DNA from: Micavibrio sp.
Lineage (GTDB): Bacteria; Pseudomonadota; Alphaproteobacteria; Micavibrionales; UBA9664
Assembly: GCA_002699085.1 (NCBI GenBank)
Contig: PAAR01000029.1
Span: 65,249 to 98,943, forward strand
Length of the DNA: 33,695 nucleotides
Reading direction: 5' to 3'
Below are positions 1 to 7,514 of the stretch, piece by piece; position 1 is the first letter of the stretch; each line of letters starts with the position of its first letter. Under the pieces are notes generated by a model that saw only the letters and a list, made by a program, of their open reading frames with translations, was not told the DNA's origin and ran no database searches. A program made the position numbers and the translations under genes.

Positions 1-2144
1 AAGAGGCTGAAAAAGACTCGGCTGAAGACACAAACGACAAAGAAGAAACTGAAGCTGACTCTAAAAAATCAGCTAAAGGCAAAACTAAAAAGAAATCTAG
101 CAAAGCTGATAAATCAGATGATTCTGATGAAGTTGATGGCGATGAGAATGTAGCCGATGACAGTGACGAGTCCGATGAAAATTCAGAAGAAAACGCTGAG
201 AATGCTGATGAAAATTCAGATGGCGATGAAGCTAATAAAGATAACGATCAGAACAAAAATAATAAAGGCCGTTACAATAAAAACCGTTTCCGCGGTCGTC
301 GTGGTCGTCGTGGCGGTGGTAATAAACGCTATGCGGCCGCTGGTAACAGCAGTTCCGCTGTAGATACTGTTGGAGGCGATGATTTTGACGCTGACCCTAC
401 CGCTCTTTTATGGAAGAAGATGCGCCGTACCTATAAAATTCAAGAAGTTATAAAACGTGGGCAAGTTATGCTTGTACAGGTTCAAAAAGAGGAGCGTGGC
501 AATAAAGGTGCTGCTGTTACTTCTTATATTACGCTTCCTGGTCGTTACGGCGTTTTGATGCCTAATAGCCCTCGTGGCGGTGGCATTAGCCGTAAAATTA
601 ATTGGAGTGACCGCAAAAAGCTAAAAGACATCCTTAAAGATGTGAATATTCCAACGGGCATGTCTGTTATCCTAAGAACAGCAGCGGTTGAGCGTAACAA
701 AACTGAGATCAAACGTGACTTAGATTATCTCTACAAACTTTGGGATAGCATCCGTGAATTAACGCTGAATTCAAATGCACCAGCTTTAGTGTATGAAGAA
801 GGTGAATTAGTAAAACGGGCGATACGTGACCTTTATACACGTGATGTGGAAGAAGTAATCGTGGCAGGTGAACAGGCATTTAAAGACGCCAAAGAATTCA
901 TGAAAATGATGATTCCGTCTCACGCAAAACGTGTTCAGCTGTATACTGACACCGATATTCCATTGTTTACACGCTACCACGCTGAGAGCCAGCTCGATGA
1001 AATATATGACACACAAGTAAATCTAAAATCTGGCGGCTATCTTGTTATTCACCCGACAGAAGCACTTGTATCCATCGATGTGAACTCTGGCCGTTCGACA
1101 AAAGAACGTAATATTGAAGGCACTGCATTAAGAACCAATTTAGAAACAGCCGATGAAGTGGCGCGCCAACTTCGTCTGCGTGATTTAGGCGGTCTGATCG
1201 TTATCGACTTTATCGATATGGAAGATTACCGCAATAATCGTGAAGTCGAGCGCCGTTTAACCGAAGCATTATCAACGGATCGTGCCCGTGTCCAAGTAGG
1301 CCGTATTTCTAATTTCGGTTTGATGGAATTATCACGCCAACGTCTTCGTCCATCTTTAATGGAAACGCATTTTGAGACATGTCATTACTGTCAAGGTGCT
1401 GGGACGGTGCGCACTAAATCAACGGCCGCTTTACGTGTTATTCGTGCCGTTGAAGATGAGGCGATGAAGGGCCGCACCGAAGAGCTGCATGTTGAAGTGC
1501 CAACTGAAATTGGTATGTACATCCTTAATGAGAAACGTGACATTTTAAGTGCTATTGAAAGCCGTAATAATATAAAAATATTCATTCGTTTTAATGACAC
1601 ATTGGGTGTGTCCGATTTCACACTAGATCGTCAACGTAGCAAAACAAAATCAGGCGATGATAGCGATTCACAAGAGCCTAAGCATGATATCCAACAAGAT
1701 AATCAATCCAATCAGACTCAAGAGAATAATAAGGGTGATAACGACAAATCAGGCGATAAAAAAGCGGCTGACTCTTCAGAAGATCGTCCACATAAAAAGC
1801 GCCGTCGTAGATCTCGTAACAATAAACGTCAAGATGGTGATAACAATTCTGCTATACCTGCCGAAAAAGCAGACGAAAATAAAAATTCTTCAGAAACAAA
1901 GACAGAGTCTCCTGTTGAAAAATCGGTAGAAAAAGAAGAAAAGCCAGCGGCAAAGAAAGCACCTGCGAAGAAAAAAACATCTACAAAAGCAAAAAAAGCG
2001 CCATCAAATGATGATGCCCCTGCAACTGCAGATGACAAAGAAGATGCAAAAAAAAAGGCCGAAAATAAGAATGAATTTGAAGTCGTAAACCAGCCACCCG
2101 CAAAAAAGAAAAAGGGTTGGTGGAACAACATCTTGGAGTCCTAA
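1..2144 (+). CDS. rne: Ribonuclease E, 5'-truncated by window edge
   Basis: Endoribonuclease of the RNase E/G family, the core of mRNA decay and rRNA processing, membrane- or degradosome-associated. The frame is open from base 3, so the true start lies upstream; an ATG at 420 is internal. In order: a long acidic Glu/Asp/Ser/Lys-rich stretch (about 3-260), an Arg/Gly-rich patch (about 270-345), the rest of the S1 domain (YKIQEVIKRGQ, then GGGISRKI), the 5'-sensor/DNase-I-like catalytic region with Asp in IDVNSG (codon at 1077) and Asp in VIDFIDM (codon at 1205), and the Zn-link CHYC (1380-1391). The tail is low-complexity acidic/basic (about 1640-2100) and ends in KKGWWNNILES; a GWW end is usual in alphaproteobacterial RNase E. 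The acidic and RG-rich block sits inside the S1 domain, which is known for this lineage, though here it looks long. Identity is certain. Confidence 0.96.
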   Translation, partial: EAEKDSAEDTNDKEETEADSKKSAKGKTKKKSSKADKSDDSDEVDGDENVADDSDESDENSEENAENADENSDGDEANKDNDQNKNNKGRYNKNRFRGRRGRRGGGNKRYAAAGNSSSAVDTVGGDDFDADPTALLWKKMRRTYKIQEVIKRGQVMLVQVQKEERGNKGAAVTSYITLPGRYGVLMPNSPRGGGISRKINWSDRKKLKDILKDVNIPTGMSVILRTAAVERNKTEIKRDLDYLYKLWDSIRELTLNSNAPALVYEEGELVKRAIRDLYTRDVEEVIVAGEQAFKDAKEFMKMMIPSHAKRVQLYTDTDIPLFTRYHAESQLDEIYDTQVNLKSGGYLVIHPTEALVSIDVNSGRSTKERNIEGTALRTNLETADEVARQLRLRDLGGLIVIDFIDMEDYRNNREVERRLTEALSTDRARVQVGRISNFGLMELSRQRLRPSLMETHFETCHYCQGAGTVRTKSTAALRVIRAVEDEAMKGRTEELHVEVPTEIGMYILNEKRDILSAIESRNNIKIFIRFNDTLGVSDFTLDRQRSKTKSGDDSDSQEPKHDIQQDNQSNQTQENNKGDNDKSGDKKAADSSEDRPHKKRRRRSRNNKRQDGDNNSAIPAEKADENKNSSETKTESPVEKSVEKEEKPAAKKAPAKKKTSTKAKKAPSNDDAPATADDKEDAKKKAENKNEFEVVNQPPAKKKKGWWNNILES

Positions 2145-2146
2145 TA

Positions 2147-2833
2147 ATGAGTTCCCATCCAAAACTTATAATTTTTGACAATGATGGTGTCGTTGTTGAT
2201 AGTGAAGCCCTCATTAAAGAAGCCTTAAAATCTGCCATGGCAACTTACGGGGTTGAGCTCTCTATCAGCTGGGCTATCTCTAACTTGCAAGGACGCAAGC
2301 CACTCGACGTTTTTCAGACAATCATCAATCACTATAATGTGCCCTTTAATATTGAAGAAGCGATTGAAGTTTACATTGCGGAGGCTGCCAGACTATTTCA
2401 GCTTTCTCTCAAACCGATGGCGCATATAAAAACAGTGCTACAGAACCTTCAAGAAGCAAAAATAGCATTTTGTATTGCGACAGGTGGCGGACTACCACAA
2501 ACCTACAACAAAATGGCCCTGACTGGTCTTGAAGAATTTTTCCCAAAAGAGCATATTTTCTCCTCTTCGCAAGTAGAACACGGCAAACCCGCACCCGATC
2601 TCTTCCTGTTTGCTGCCCAAAATATGGGATTCAAACCTGAAGACTGCATCGTTATTGAAGATTCCCATCTAGGTATTCAAGGTGCAAAAGCCGCCAATAT
2701 GCGAGCGATTGGTTTTACAGGTGGCTCTCATGCTGCGCTTTTGGAAGATGACTATCCAGCACTACTCAAGAATGCGGGCGCAGAGGCTGTTATTGACGAC
2801 CATAGCAACCTTACTAAATTGTTGTTGCCGTGA
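2147..2833 (+). CDS. HAD-superfamily phosphatase (beta-phosphoglucomutase-like)
   Basis: A 228-residue hydrolase of the haloacid dehalogenase superfamily, expected to be a cytosolic Mg2+-dependent phosphatase or phosphomutase acting on a small phosphorylated metabolite. Motif I is DNDGVVVDSE (nucleophile Asp11, acid/base Asp13), motif II the Thr of ATGG (112), motif III the Lys of HGKPAPD (147), motif IV ED (171-172) in EDSHLGIQGAKAA. The helical cap between residues 15 and 90 fits the subfamily that includes PGMB, phosphoglycolate phosphatase and YieH/YqaB. The start at 2147 is chosen because a GGAG sits 8 bases upstream; longer starts run back into rne. It begins 2 bases after the rne stop and overlaps engB by 4 bases, so it is probably cotranscribed. 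The substrate cannot be assigned. Confidence 0.9.
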   Translation: MSSHPKLIIFDNDGVVVDSEALIKEALKSAMATYGVELSISWAISNLQGRKPLDVFQTIINHYNVPFNIEEAIEVYIAEAARLFQLSLKPMAHIKTVLQNLQEAKIAFCIATGGGLPQTYNKMALTGLEEFFPKEHIFSSSQVEHGKPAPDLFLFAAQNMGFKPEDCIVIEDSHLGIQGAKAANMRAIGFTGGSHAALLEDDYPALLKNAGAEAVIDDHSNLTKLLLP

Positions 2834-3477
2834 TACAAGATGAACAACTCAGCAAAGAAACAGTAGACACTGCACGCAAGCTTTTCGTTGGCGACTGTAC
2901 CTTTGTTATGGGGGTTCAAGAATTAGAACAGCTGCCAAAACCAACACTGCCCGAAATTGCTTTTGCGGGTCGGTCAAATGTTGGTAAATCTTCGCTGATT
3001 AATGCGCTGTTTAATCGTAAGGATATGGCTCGTACTTCAAACACCCCTGGCCGCACACAGCAACTCAATTTCTTTAATTTGGGCGACCAAATTATGATTG
3101 TTGATATGCCAGGTTACGGTTATGCCAAAGTTTCAAAAAAAGAACGTTTTGCATGGCAAGCCGTTTTAAAAGATTATTGCCGAGGGCGTACAAACTTACA
3201 GCGCACTTATTTGCTGGTTGATGGTCGACACGGCGTAAAAGACAGTGACATTGAAATGATGAAACTACTTGATGAGTCTGCCGCCCCTTACACGGTGGTT
3301 CTGACAAAAACCGATAAGGTGAAGCGCGAGGAATTAGAAAAACATACAGCTGAAATTGAGGTGATTCTAAAAAAACATGCCGCCGCCTTCCCAACCATTT
3401 TAAAAACAAGCTCTGAAAAGGGCTACGGTATAGAAGAACTGCGCACCGTAATTTATTGCGAAGCCACGACGTTATAA
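2830..3477 (+). CDS. engB: Ribosome biogenesis GTP-binding protein EngB/YsxC (YihA)
   Basis: Small TRAFAC GTPase needed for 50S subunit maturation and often essential. All G motifs are visible in the 215 residues: G1 GRSNVGKSS (47-55), G2 TPGRT (72-76), G3 DMPGYGYAK (92-100), G4 TKTD (159-162) and a G5-like SSEKG near the C-terminus. The PGYGYAKV signature after G3 is characteristic of this family. The start is GTG at 2830, overlapping the upstream stop in a GTGA; no in-frame ATG precedes G1, so translational coupling to the HAD gene is likely. The 3' end overlaps the convergent gene at 3453 by 25 bases. Confidence 0.95.
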   Translation: MIQDEQLSKETVDTARKLFVGDCTFVMGVQELEQLPKPTLPEIAFAGRSNVGKSSLINALFNRKDMARTSNTPGRTQQLNFFNLGDQIMIVDMPGYGYAKVSKKERFAWQAVLKDYCRGRTNLQRTYLLVDGRHGVKDSDIEMMKLLDESAAPYTVVLTKTDKVKREELEKHTAEIEVILKKHAAAFPTILKTSSEKGYGIEELRTVIYCEATTL

Positions 3478-4109
3478 AAAGCGTATGTAAAATCATTAAA
3501 TATACATGCGCTCATTAAACCTTCACAATTAGGACAGTTAGTATTTGTTAGGTCTACGGAACCTGCACTTTCAAAGACATTGGAATATTGAGGAGAGCTT
3601 GCTGCACCGCTGTTTATTACTTGTTCAGTCCCATTCAATATCAAATTTATTTTAGCGCAGATAGCGCCTGATATATCAAGAAAAGTATAAATAGAATCGT
3701 CACTCGCTGATGGTGTCCATCCAACATTTGAAGAAACGCGACCTTGCCAACCTCTCGTTCCACTTGGGCTGTCTGGATCAAACCAATTCGGATCACTCTC
3801 ATCAAACACACTAATCCCGCCCCCCGCTGGGTGAAAGACTTGATGCTGAGCGTTTGTGCCGTAACCCGCTTCACCAGGCTTGGTGAAATCAATATCCTCA
3901 ATTGTTGACCCCGTCATCAACATCTGCTGTATGGCTTGTGACACCTGACCTGCATGCGAAATAAGACGGTTGGCCATGAGTGTTGCTTTTTCATCACTTA
4001 AATTACTACCAGCCGTGCCTGTGTTACGACTAAGCGTATAAGAAAGTGCCGCAAAAAGAGCGATACCAAGCAAAACATATAATAAGGCGTTACCACGTTG
4101 TGATGTCAT
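3453..4109 (-). CDS. Prepilin-like single-pass membrane protein, unknown function
   Basis: A 218-residue protein with N-terminus MTSQRGNALLYVLLGIALFAAL, in which a short basic head is followed at once by one hydrophobic helix (about residues 8-27). This resembles type IV prepilin/pseudopilin N-termini, but the canonical G-F-[TS]-L-x-E peptidase motif is absent. The rest is polar and Gly/Ser/Asn-rich, suggesting an extracytoplasmic domain, with Cys at about 152 and a CPNC cluster followed by another Cys near the C-terminus, which could form disulfides. It is convergent with engB and overlaps it by 25 bases. I do not recognise the family. The membrane anchor is clear, the pilin relation is inference. 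Confidence 0.72.
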   Translation of the reverse strand: MTSQRGNALLYVLLGIALFAALSYTLSRNTGTAGSNLSDEKATLMANRLISHAGQVSQAIQQMLMTGSTIEDIDFTKPGEAGYGTNAQHQVFHPAGGGISVFDESDPNWFDPDSPSGTRGWQGRVSSNVGWTPSASDDSIYTFLDISGAICAKINLILNGTEQVINSGAASSPQYSNVFESAGSVDLTNTNCPNCEGLMSACIFNDFTYAFYNVVASQ

Positions 4110-4155
4110 TTTTCCATTTTATCAGATTTTTCTAAACAAAACACTACGTTGTTAG

Positions 4156-4231
4156 CCCCTCACCCTGCTACGCTTTCCCTCTCCCCATGGGAAAGGGAGG
4201 GGACCCAGTGTTAGCTGGGGAGGGTGAGGGG
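4156..4231. repeat. GC-rich palindromic extragenic repeat
   Basis: Outer arms CCCCTCACCCT (4156-4166) and AGGGTGAGGGG (4221-4231) are perfect inverted repeats. Between them, CTTTCCCTCTCCCC and GGGAAAGGGAGGGG form nested complementary tracts around an NcoI-like CCATGG. The unit is far more GC-rich than its surroundings and lies in a 180-base intergenic gap. It resembles the mobile palindromic repeats scattered between genes in many proteobacterial genomes. As RNA it would fold on either strand. There is no T-run, so it is not a classic terminator. Confidence 0.8.
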
Positions 4232-4289
4232 TTCTGCGCTTGCATTTTATACAGGAAAAAACGTATTCTTGAGTTACAAAGGATAAAAA

Positions 4290-5558
4290 ATGGATATTTC
4301 ACTCGATTATATAAGTTTTGCCCTCGGGGCTGGGACAGCTTTACTGCTTTTTGCCTATTGGATCATTAAAGGCATCACTGCCAAGAACCAAGACAAAGAG
4401 ATCGCTACGCTACAAACACGCCTAGAGATTGAACAACAAACAATCTCTACCGCTCGTGAAGAGCTTTCCAACCAATTTAAAGTTCTGTCTCAAGAAGCAC
4501 TGTCACAATCATCAGAAAGTTTTTTAAAACTTGCTCAAGAAAAACTAAAGCAATCACAGAATGATTCAGCGCATGATTTGAATAAACGCCAAACCGCTAT
4601 CGATGAAATGGTTAAACCAATTAAAGAGCATCTTAAAAAATTAGAGGAATCTCTTAATACCGTTAAAGGCACAGACCAATCTTTGATGGAGCAAATCCAA
4701 CATTTACAAAAAACCACCTCACGTATTGACGGGGCCTTGCGTAATCCACGCCACCAAGGCGAATGGGGTGAAAAGGTTTTAGAGGTTATTTTAGAACATT
4801 CAGGCTTAATGAAGGGTGTCCATTTTGAAACACAAAAAACACTTGAGATTGATGGACAAAAATTGCGGCCCGATGCGATCATCACCTTAGGCGATGGTTT
4901 AAAAATTATTGTCGATGCGAAAGCCCCTATCCATGATTTCTCTAGCGCATTAAGTGATGTTGACGATGAAACACAATATAAAGAAATAACCCAAGCCCTT
5001 GCTCGCCAATTACGCCACCATGTCCAAGAGTTAAAGAAACGTTCTTATTGGGAGGGCATTGAAAATGTCGATTTCACTGTGCTGTTCTTACCATCTGAAC
5101 ATGTTTTCTCCGCAGCTATTCAAGCTGATCCAGCTCTTATTGATTATGCCGCCGAGCATAAAATTATTATTGTCTCTCCAACACTAATGATTTCACTACT
5201 TAAAGTCGTCAACTTCTCTTGGCGTCAGGTTGAGTTGGCTGAAAATGCTGCCAAAATATCTGTAGCAGGGGCAGAGCTTCATAAGCGCCTGTCAAAATTC
5301 ACTGAATATCTTGCTAAAATGGGGCGTGGACTTAATCAAGCGCTGAATAGCTATGATGAAGCAATCGGTTCTTTTGAGGCACGTGTGCTACCACAAGCCA
5401 AAGCCATGGAAGATCTACATATTACATCACAATCTGATACAGGCATTGAAGCGTTACCAAAAATTGGTAAAACCGTGCGAAATGTCACAAAACTTGCAGA
5501 AAATGATATAACAGAAGATAGTACGCTGATTGAATTACAGGATAAACAACGTAAATAA
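4290..5558 (+). CDS. rmuC: DNA recombination protein RmuC (backbone copy)
   Basis: A 422-residue RmuC-family protein: an N-terminal transmembrane helix (about residues 8-27), a long heptad-rich coiled coil (about 30-145), then the RmuC core with a restriction-endonuclease-like fold. Core features are LRNPRHQGEWGE, the KIIVDAKAP strand whose Asp-x-Lys matches the predicted nuclease motif, and FLPSEHVFSAA. RmuC limits DNA inversion at short inverted repeats; its biochemical activity is poorly defined. AAAGGA lies about 6 bases before the ATG. def follows 5 bases later, so rmuC-def is one transcript, a usual alphaproteobacterial arrangement. A second, divergent RmuC starts at 33,379. Confidence 0.93.
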   Translation: MDISLDYISFALGAGTALLLFAYWIIKGITAKNQDKEIATLQTRLEIEQQTISTAREELSNQFKVLSQEALSQSSESFLKLAQEKLKQSQNDSAHDLNKRQTAIDEMVKPIKEHLKKLEESLNTVKGTDQSLMEQIQHLQKTTSRIDGALRNPRHQGEWGEKVLEVILEHSGLMKGVHFETQKTLEIDGQKLRPDAIITLGDGLKIIVDAKAPIHDFSSALSDVDDETQYKEITQALARQLRHHVQELKKRSYWEGIENVDFTVLFLPSEHVFSAAIQADPALIDYAAEHKIIIVSPTLMISLLKVVNFSWRQVELAENAAKISVAGAELHKRLSKFTEYLAKMGRGLNQALNSYDEAIGSFEARVLPQAKAMEDLHITSQSDTGIEALPKIGKTVRNVTKLAENDITEDSTLIELQDKQRK

Positions 5559-5563
5559 ATACT

Positions 5564-6157
5564 ATGAATAAGACATACCCGATTATATATGTGCCAAATG
5601 CTGTCTTAAAAACAGTGTCGTCACCTATTGAACACTTGACCAGCGATATCCAAACACAAATGGATACAATGCTTGCCACCATGCGCGCCGAAAAAGGTAT
5701 CGGATTGGCCGCAAATCAAGTGAATATCACCAACCGTGTTTTGGTCATGGATGTGCCAGAAGGCTGCTGGGAATATCAAGGCGAAGATAAAGATGGCGTG
5801 TTACAAATTGGTTCTGCACACCGTGGCAATGATGAAGAACTCGCCTCACAACCACTGCTTATGGCCAACCCTGAAATTATTAAGCAATCAGAGCAACGTT
5901 CGGTTTACTTGGAAGGCTGCCTATCGCTGCCTAACCAATTTGCCGATGTCGAACGCCCAGCCCATGTGACGGTGAAATATATTGATCGTGATGGTAAAGA
6001 ACAAACCAAAGAATTTTCAGGTCTAGATTCACATTGCGTACAGCATGAAATTGACCATCTGAATGGCGTTCTATTCATTGATTACTTATCAAAGCTAAAG
6101 CGTGACACATTATTACGTAAGTTAGATAAATATAAACGAGCCCATAGTCTTCTTTAG
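5564..6157 (+). CDS. def: Peptide deformylase
   Basis: Removes the N-formyl group from nascent polypeptides; cytosolic metalloenzyme, usually Fe2+. The three family motifs are present: motif 1 GIGLAANQ (45-52), motif 2 EGCLSLP (117-123, metal ligand Cys119) and motif 3 HEIDH (161-165, ligands His161 and His165, catalytic Glu162). At 197 residues it is longer than typical forms because of an insertion of about 20 residues (about 66-92) between motifs 1 and 2. It follows rmuC by 5 bases. fmt, its functional partner that adds the formyl group, is 400 bases downstream, separated by a cold-shock gene. Confidence 0.95.
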   Translation: MNKTYPIIYVPNAVLKTVSSPIEHLTSDIQTQMDTMLATMRAEKGIGLAANQVNITNRVLVMDVPEGCWEYQGEDKDGVLQIGSAHRGNDEELASQPLLMANPEIIKQSEQRSVYLEGCLSLPNQFADVERPAHVTVKYIDRDGKEQTKEFSGLDSHCVQHEIDHLNGVLFIDYLSKLKRDTLLRKLDKYKRAHSLL

Positions 6158-6182
6158 ACCTTCTTTAATTTATTTCTATAAT
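6154..6182 (+). promoter_or_regulatory. Predicted sigma70-type promoter of the cold-shock gene
   Basis: A perfect TATAAT (-10) at 6177-6182 lies 17 bases after TTAGAC (6154-6159, a weak -35 match). The -35 overlaps the def stop codon. Transcription would begin near 6189 and give a leader of about 130 bases before the cold-shock ATG, which fits the long leaders of cold-induced csp mRNAs. Confidence 0.6.
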
Positions 6183-6194
6183 ACTGAAGGCCTG

Positions 6195-6243
6195 TGGATA
6201 AATACTTGTATTATCCATACAACGTGGTATTAGTAATGGATAA
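6195..6243 (+). promoter_or_regulatory. Mutually exclusive hairpins in csp 5' leader
   Basis: TGGATAA occurs at 6195-6201 and again at 6237-6243, and between them lies one complementary TTATCCA (6211-6217). The middle copy can pair with the first (7 bp, 9-base loop) or with the second (8 bp, ATGGATAA with TTATCCAT), not both. This is the layout of an RNA switch. Placement in a cold-shock leader suggests temperature-dependent refolding, as known for E. coli cspA; that function is inference. Confidence 0.5.
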
Positions 6244-6260
6244 CTAGACGGCTCTTTCTC

Positions 6261-6299
6261 TTTTTTTAGGTGAAACGACGACAAGACCGCCTAAAAAAA
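6261..6299 (+). promoter_or_regulatory. Leader hairpin upstream of csp start
   Basis: TTTTTTTAGGTG (6261-6272) pairs with CGCCTAAAAAAA (6288-6299), 12 pairs with one G-U, around a 15-base loop. It ends 20 bases before the ATG, just ahead of the GAAAGGA ribosome-binding site. The mostly A-U stem would melt with modest heat. It has no downstream T-run, so it is not a terminator on this strand. Confidence 0.5.
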
Positions 6300-6319
6300 A
6301 CTTTGAAAGGACTACGACT

Positions 6320-6529
6320 ATGGCTGAAACAGGCACAGTAAAATGGTTTAACACAGAAAAAGGCTATGGCTTTATCGCTCCTGAAGATGGATCAAATGAC
6401 GTATTTGTTCACATTTCAGGTGTACAAGCAGCAGGTCTTACAACATTGAAAGAAGGCCAAAAAGTTTCTTTCGGTCGTTCGACTGAAAAAGGCAAAACAT
6501 TTGCCGTTGATCTTTCTGTTGTTGAATAA
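6320..6529 (+). CDS. Cold-shock domain protein (CspA family)
   Basis: A 69-residue single-OB-fold nucleic-acid-binding protein, the usual CspA length. RNP1 KGYGFI and RNP2 VFVHI are intact, along with the opening GTVKWFN and an aromatic-rich face. It is expected to act as a cytosolic RNA chaperone. Its GAAAGGA lies about 10 bases before the ATG. The gene has its own promoter and a structured leader, and sits between def and fmt. Which csp paralogue it is cannot be told from sequence alone. Confidence 0.95.
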   Translation: MAETGTVKWFNTEKGYGFIAPEDGSNDVFVHISGVQAAGLTTLKEGQKVSFGRSTEKGKTFAVDLSVVE

Positions 6530-6574
6530 GTAAGACTGTAGACGGCCAAGTGTGAACGCTTTATAAGTAAGCGT

Positions 6575-7510
6575 ATGACTGCACAACCGCTCAACATCAT
6601 ATTTATGGGAACGCCAGACTTTGCGGTTCCCGCATTAGAAAAAATTATAAACAGCAATCATCATGTGATTGCTGTTTTTTCACAGCCGCCCCGCCCTTCT
6701 GGCCGTGGTCAAAAACTAACCAAATCCCCTGTCCATCTTTGCGCTGAAGCATGTGATATTCCTGTCTTTACGCCTGAAAATTTCAAAAAAGATAATGACG
6801 CCGCTCGCAGCCATTTTAAATCACTAAATGCTGACATAGCTGTTGTTGCAGCCTATGGTCTTATTCTACCACAAGTCATTTTAGAGGCGCCTAAATATGG
6901 CTGTCTCAATATTCACGGCTCACTCCTGCCTAGATGGCGCGGAGCGGCCCCTATCCAACGTGCTATAGAAGCAGGTGACACTGAAACAGGCATTACCATC
7001 ATGCAGATGGAACGTGGCCTTGATACAGGGCCGATGATTTCTAAAAAAAAATGTCCGATCACTAAAGATACAACCGCTCAAAGCCTACATGACGCTCTGT
7101 CACAAATAGGCGCAGAGATGATCGTTGAAACACTTGATATACTTGCTCGAGACGGTGTTCTAAAAGCTGAAAAGCAAGATGATGCGCTTTCAACCTATGC
7201 CTCTATGCTCTCTAAGCAAGACGGTGAGATTGATTGGTCACGCCCCGCCGTCGAGCTTGATTGCCAAATCCGTGGGTTAAACCCGTGGCCAGGTACATGG
7301 ATAAAAACGGCTGAAGGCAAAACACTGAAAATTTTGGAAGCCGCTTTAACAGATCAACAAAGCAATAAACCTGCTGGCACATTCCTTGATAAGAAAGGTC
7401 ATATCGTCTGTGGTAATGGCACGGTGCTTCAACTACAAAGCGTCAAACCAGAAAACGCAAAAGCTATGGACTTCATCAGCGCCGTTAATGGCGGGCATAT
7501 AAATTTATAA
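6575..7510 (+). CDS. fmt: Methionyl-tRNA formyltransferase
   Basis: Transfers a formyl group from 10-formyl-tetrahydrofolate to initiator Met-tRNA in the cytosol. The 311-residue length is typical. The N-terminal formyltransferase fold has MGTPDFAVPAL (11-21), the folate-site stretch NIHGSLLPRWRGAAP (from residue 112), and Asn112, His114 and Asp150 aligning with the catalytic triad. The C-terminal OB-like tRNA domain runs from about 210 with RGLNPWPGTW. A 6-bp hairpin (ACGCTT/AAGCGT) sits directly before the ATG, and a strong terminator-like hairpin lies 75 bases inside the gene. It is convergent with the lipoprotein gene, with 4 bases between stops. Confidence 0.95.
   Translation: MTAQPLNIIFMGTPDFAVPALEKIINSNHHVIAVFSQPPRPSGRGQKLTKSPVHLCAEACDIPVFTPENFKKDNDAARSHFKSLNADIAVVAAYGLILPQVILEAPKYGCLNIHGSLLPRWRGAAPIQRAIEAGDTETGITIMQMERGLDTGPMISKKKCPITKDTTAQSLHDALSQIGAEMIVETLDILARDGVLKAEKQDDALSTYASMLSKQDGEIDWSRPAVELDCQIRGLNPWPGTWIKTAEGKTLKILEAALTDQQSNKPAGTFLDKKGHIVCGNGTVLQLQSVKPENAKAMDFISAVNGGHINL
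6650..6680 (+). terminator. Terminator-like hairpin inside fmt
   Basis: AACAGCAATCA (6650-6660) and TGATTGCTGTT (6666-6676) form a perfect 11-bp stem with a 5-base loop, and the run of T continues to 6680. This has the form of an intrinsic terminator, but it lies within the fmt coding sequence at codons 26-36. It could end cold-shock transcripts or attenuate fmt. Translation of fmt would be expected to disrupt it. Confidence 0.45.
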
Positions 7511-7514
7511 TATA

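Noticed and set aside
157-363. 68-codon frame in the first 400 bases
   Set aside because: It is a shifted frame of the acidic RNase E insert; the in-frame reading gives a coherent acidic then RG-rich segment continuous with the S1 domain.
1829-2131. 100-codon minus-strand frame rich in Phe, Ser and Ala
   Set aside because: It is antisense to the Lys/Ala/Glu-rich tail of RNase E; low-complexity AAA/GAA codons read backwards give Phe-rich frames by necessity.
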